Made by a program: the position numbers and the translations under genes. From the NCBI GenBank assembly GCA_045585895.1, contig JAZMZI010000092.1:1-6295 (forward strand): a stretch of 6,295 nt of DNA, given 5' to 3'. Positions 6,152 through 6,295 of the stretch are shown here, piece after piece. The DNA is from SVTX01 sp045585895. Its GTDB lineage: Bacteria > Bacillota > Clostridia > Oscillospirales > CAG-272. Position 1 is the stretch's first letter, and every line of letters starts with the position of its first letter. The notes below the pieces were generated by a model. It ran no database searches. It saw only the letters and a program-made list of their open reading frames with translations, and was not told where the DNA came from.

Positions 6152-6214
6152 TTGCCGCGTCGGCAATGAAAACTGCCTACGCTACGCTTCGGCTCGCAAA
6201 TGCCGGGCATTTGC
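6152..6214. repeat. Pair of GC-rich palindromes in the gene-free right end
   Basis: TTGCCG (6152-6157) and CGGCAA (6161-6166) form one inverted repeat with a 3-base centre. Nine-base arms at 6196-6204 and 6206-6214, around a single G, form a second, nearly complete 19-base palindrome. Between them TACGC is repeated in tandem. The stretch has higher GC than the AT-rich DNA before it and no coding frame. It resembles an interspersed intergenic repeat, but only this copy can be seen. Confidence 0.45.
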
Positions 6215-6253
6215 TCTCACCAAAGAAACGCCGCTTAAGGGTAGGGGGGTCTC

Positions 6254-6289
6254 ACGAATAAAAAAGCAGCAAGCCGCATTTTTATTCGT
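6254..6289. repeat. Inverted repeat at the window edge, possible terminator
   Basis: Eleven-base perfect arms, ACGAATAAAAA (6254-6264) and its complement (6279-6289), enclose 14 bases whose GC ends can pair further after one mismatch. The A and T runs inside the stem would suit a two-way terminator or the terminal repeat of a small element. A gene just past the window could be served by it. Nothing coding is seen in 6100-6295. Confidence 0.5.
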
Positions 6290-6295
6290 CACGAC

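Noticed and set aside
6100..6295. Possible tRNA or small RNA in the hairpin-rich right end
   Set aside because: No cloverleaf, anticodon stem or TTC-loop pattern could be drawn; only separate palindromes are present.

Overview
The window looks like chromosomal DNA from a low-to-mid-GC Firmicute, most plausibly an uncultured gut-type Clostridia (Oscillospiraceae or a neighbouring order). The reasons are purine-rich AGGAG-type ribosome binding sites, sigma-A-like TTGNNN-17-TATAAT promoters, intrinsic terminators and the style of the RecG and Xer proteins. This placement is inference; no rRNA or other taxonomic marker is present. There are six convincing protein genes. I found no tRNA, rRNA, CRISPR array, transposase or phage gene.

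Left part (1-1897, + strand). A small terminator ends whatever lies upstream. A good extended -10 promoter, with a 9-bp inverted repeat over its -35 box, then drives a two-gene operon. The first gene encodes a cytosolic beta-sandwich protein of uncertain family (164-790). Nine bases later comes a Cof-type HAD sugar-phosphate phosphatase (800-1621). Next is a small, AT-rich, cysteine-rich protein (1649-1897) whose composition differs sharply from its neighbours and which has no strong ribosome binding site.

Middle (1898-5232). A 23-bp perfect inverted repeat with a 2-base loop sits at the convergent junction. It probably serves as a two-way terminator and resembles an interspersed palindromic element. 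On the - strand, a tyrosine recombinase of the XerC/XerD type (4198-5232) and RecG helicase (2043-4193) form a tight operon with a 4-base gap, driven by a near-consensus promoter at 5263-5291. Both act on branched or recombining chromosomal DNA, so the pairing makes functional sense for genome maintenance.

Right part (5233-6295). A divergent, AT-rich intergenic region carries several small inverted repeats and tandem TATAAT boxes. It leads into a five-helix membrane protein of unknown function (5485-6051), closed by a textbook intrinsic terminator. The last ~195 bases have no gene and hold three palindromes, possibly part of a repeat element continuing off the window.

I see no clear previously undescribed multi-gene system. 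The best leads are the small Cys-rich gene, the palindromic elements, a six-residue insertion in RecG's otherwise conserved TRG motif, and the unassigned membrane protein.
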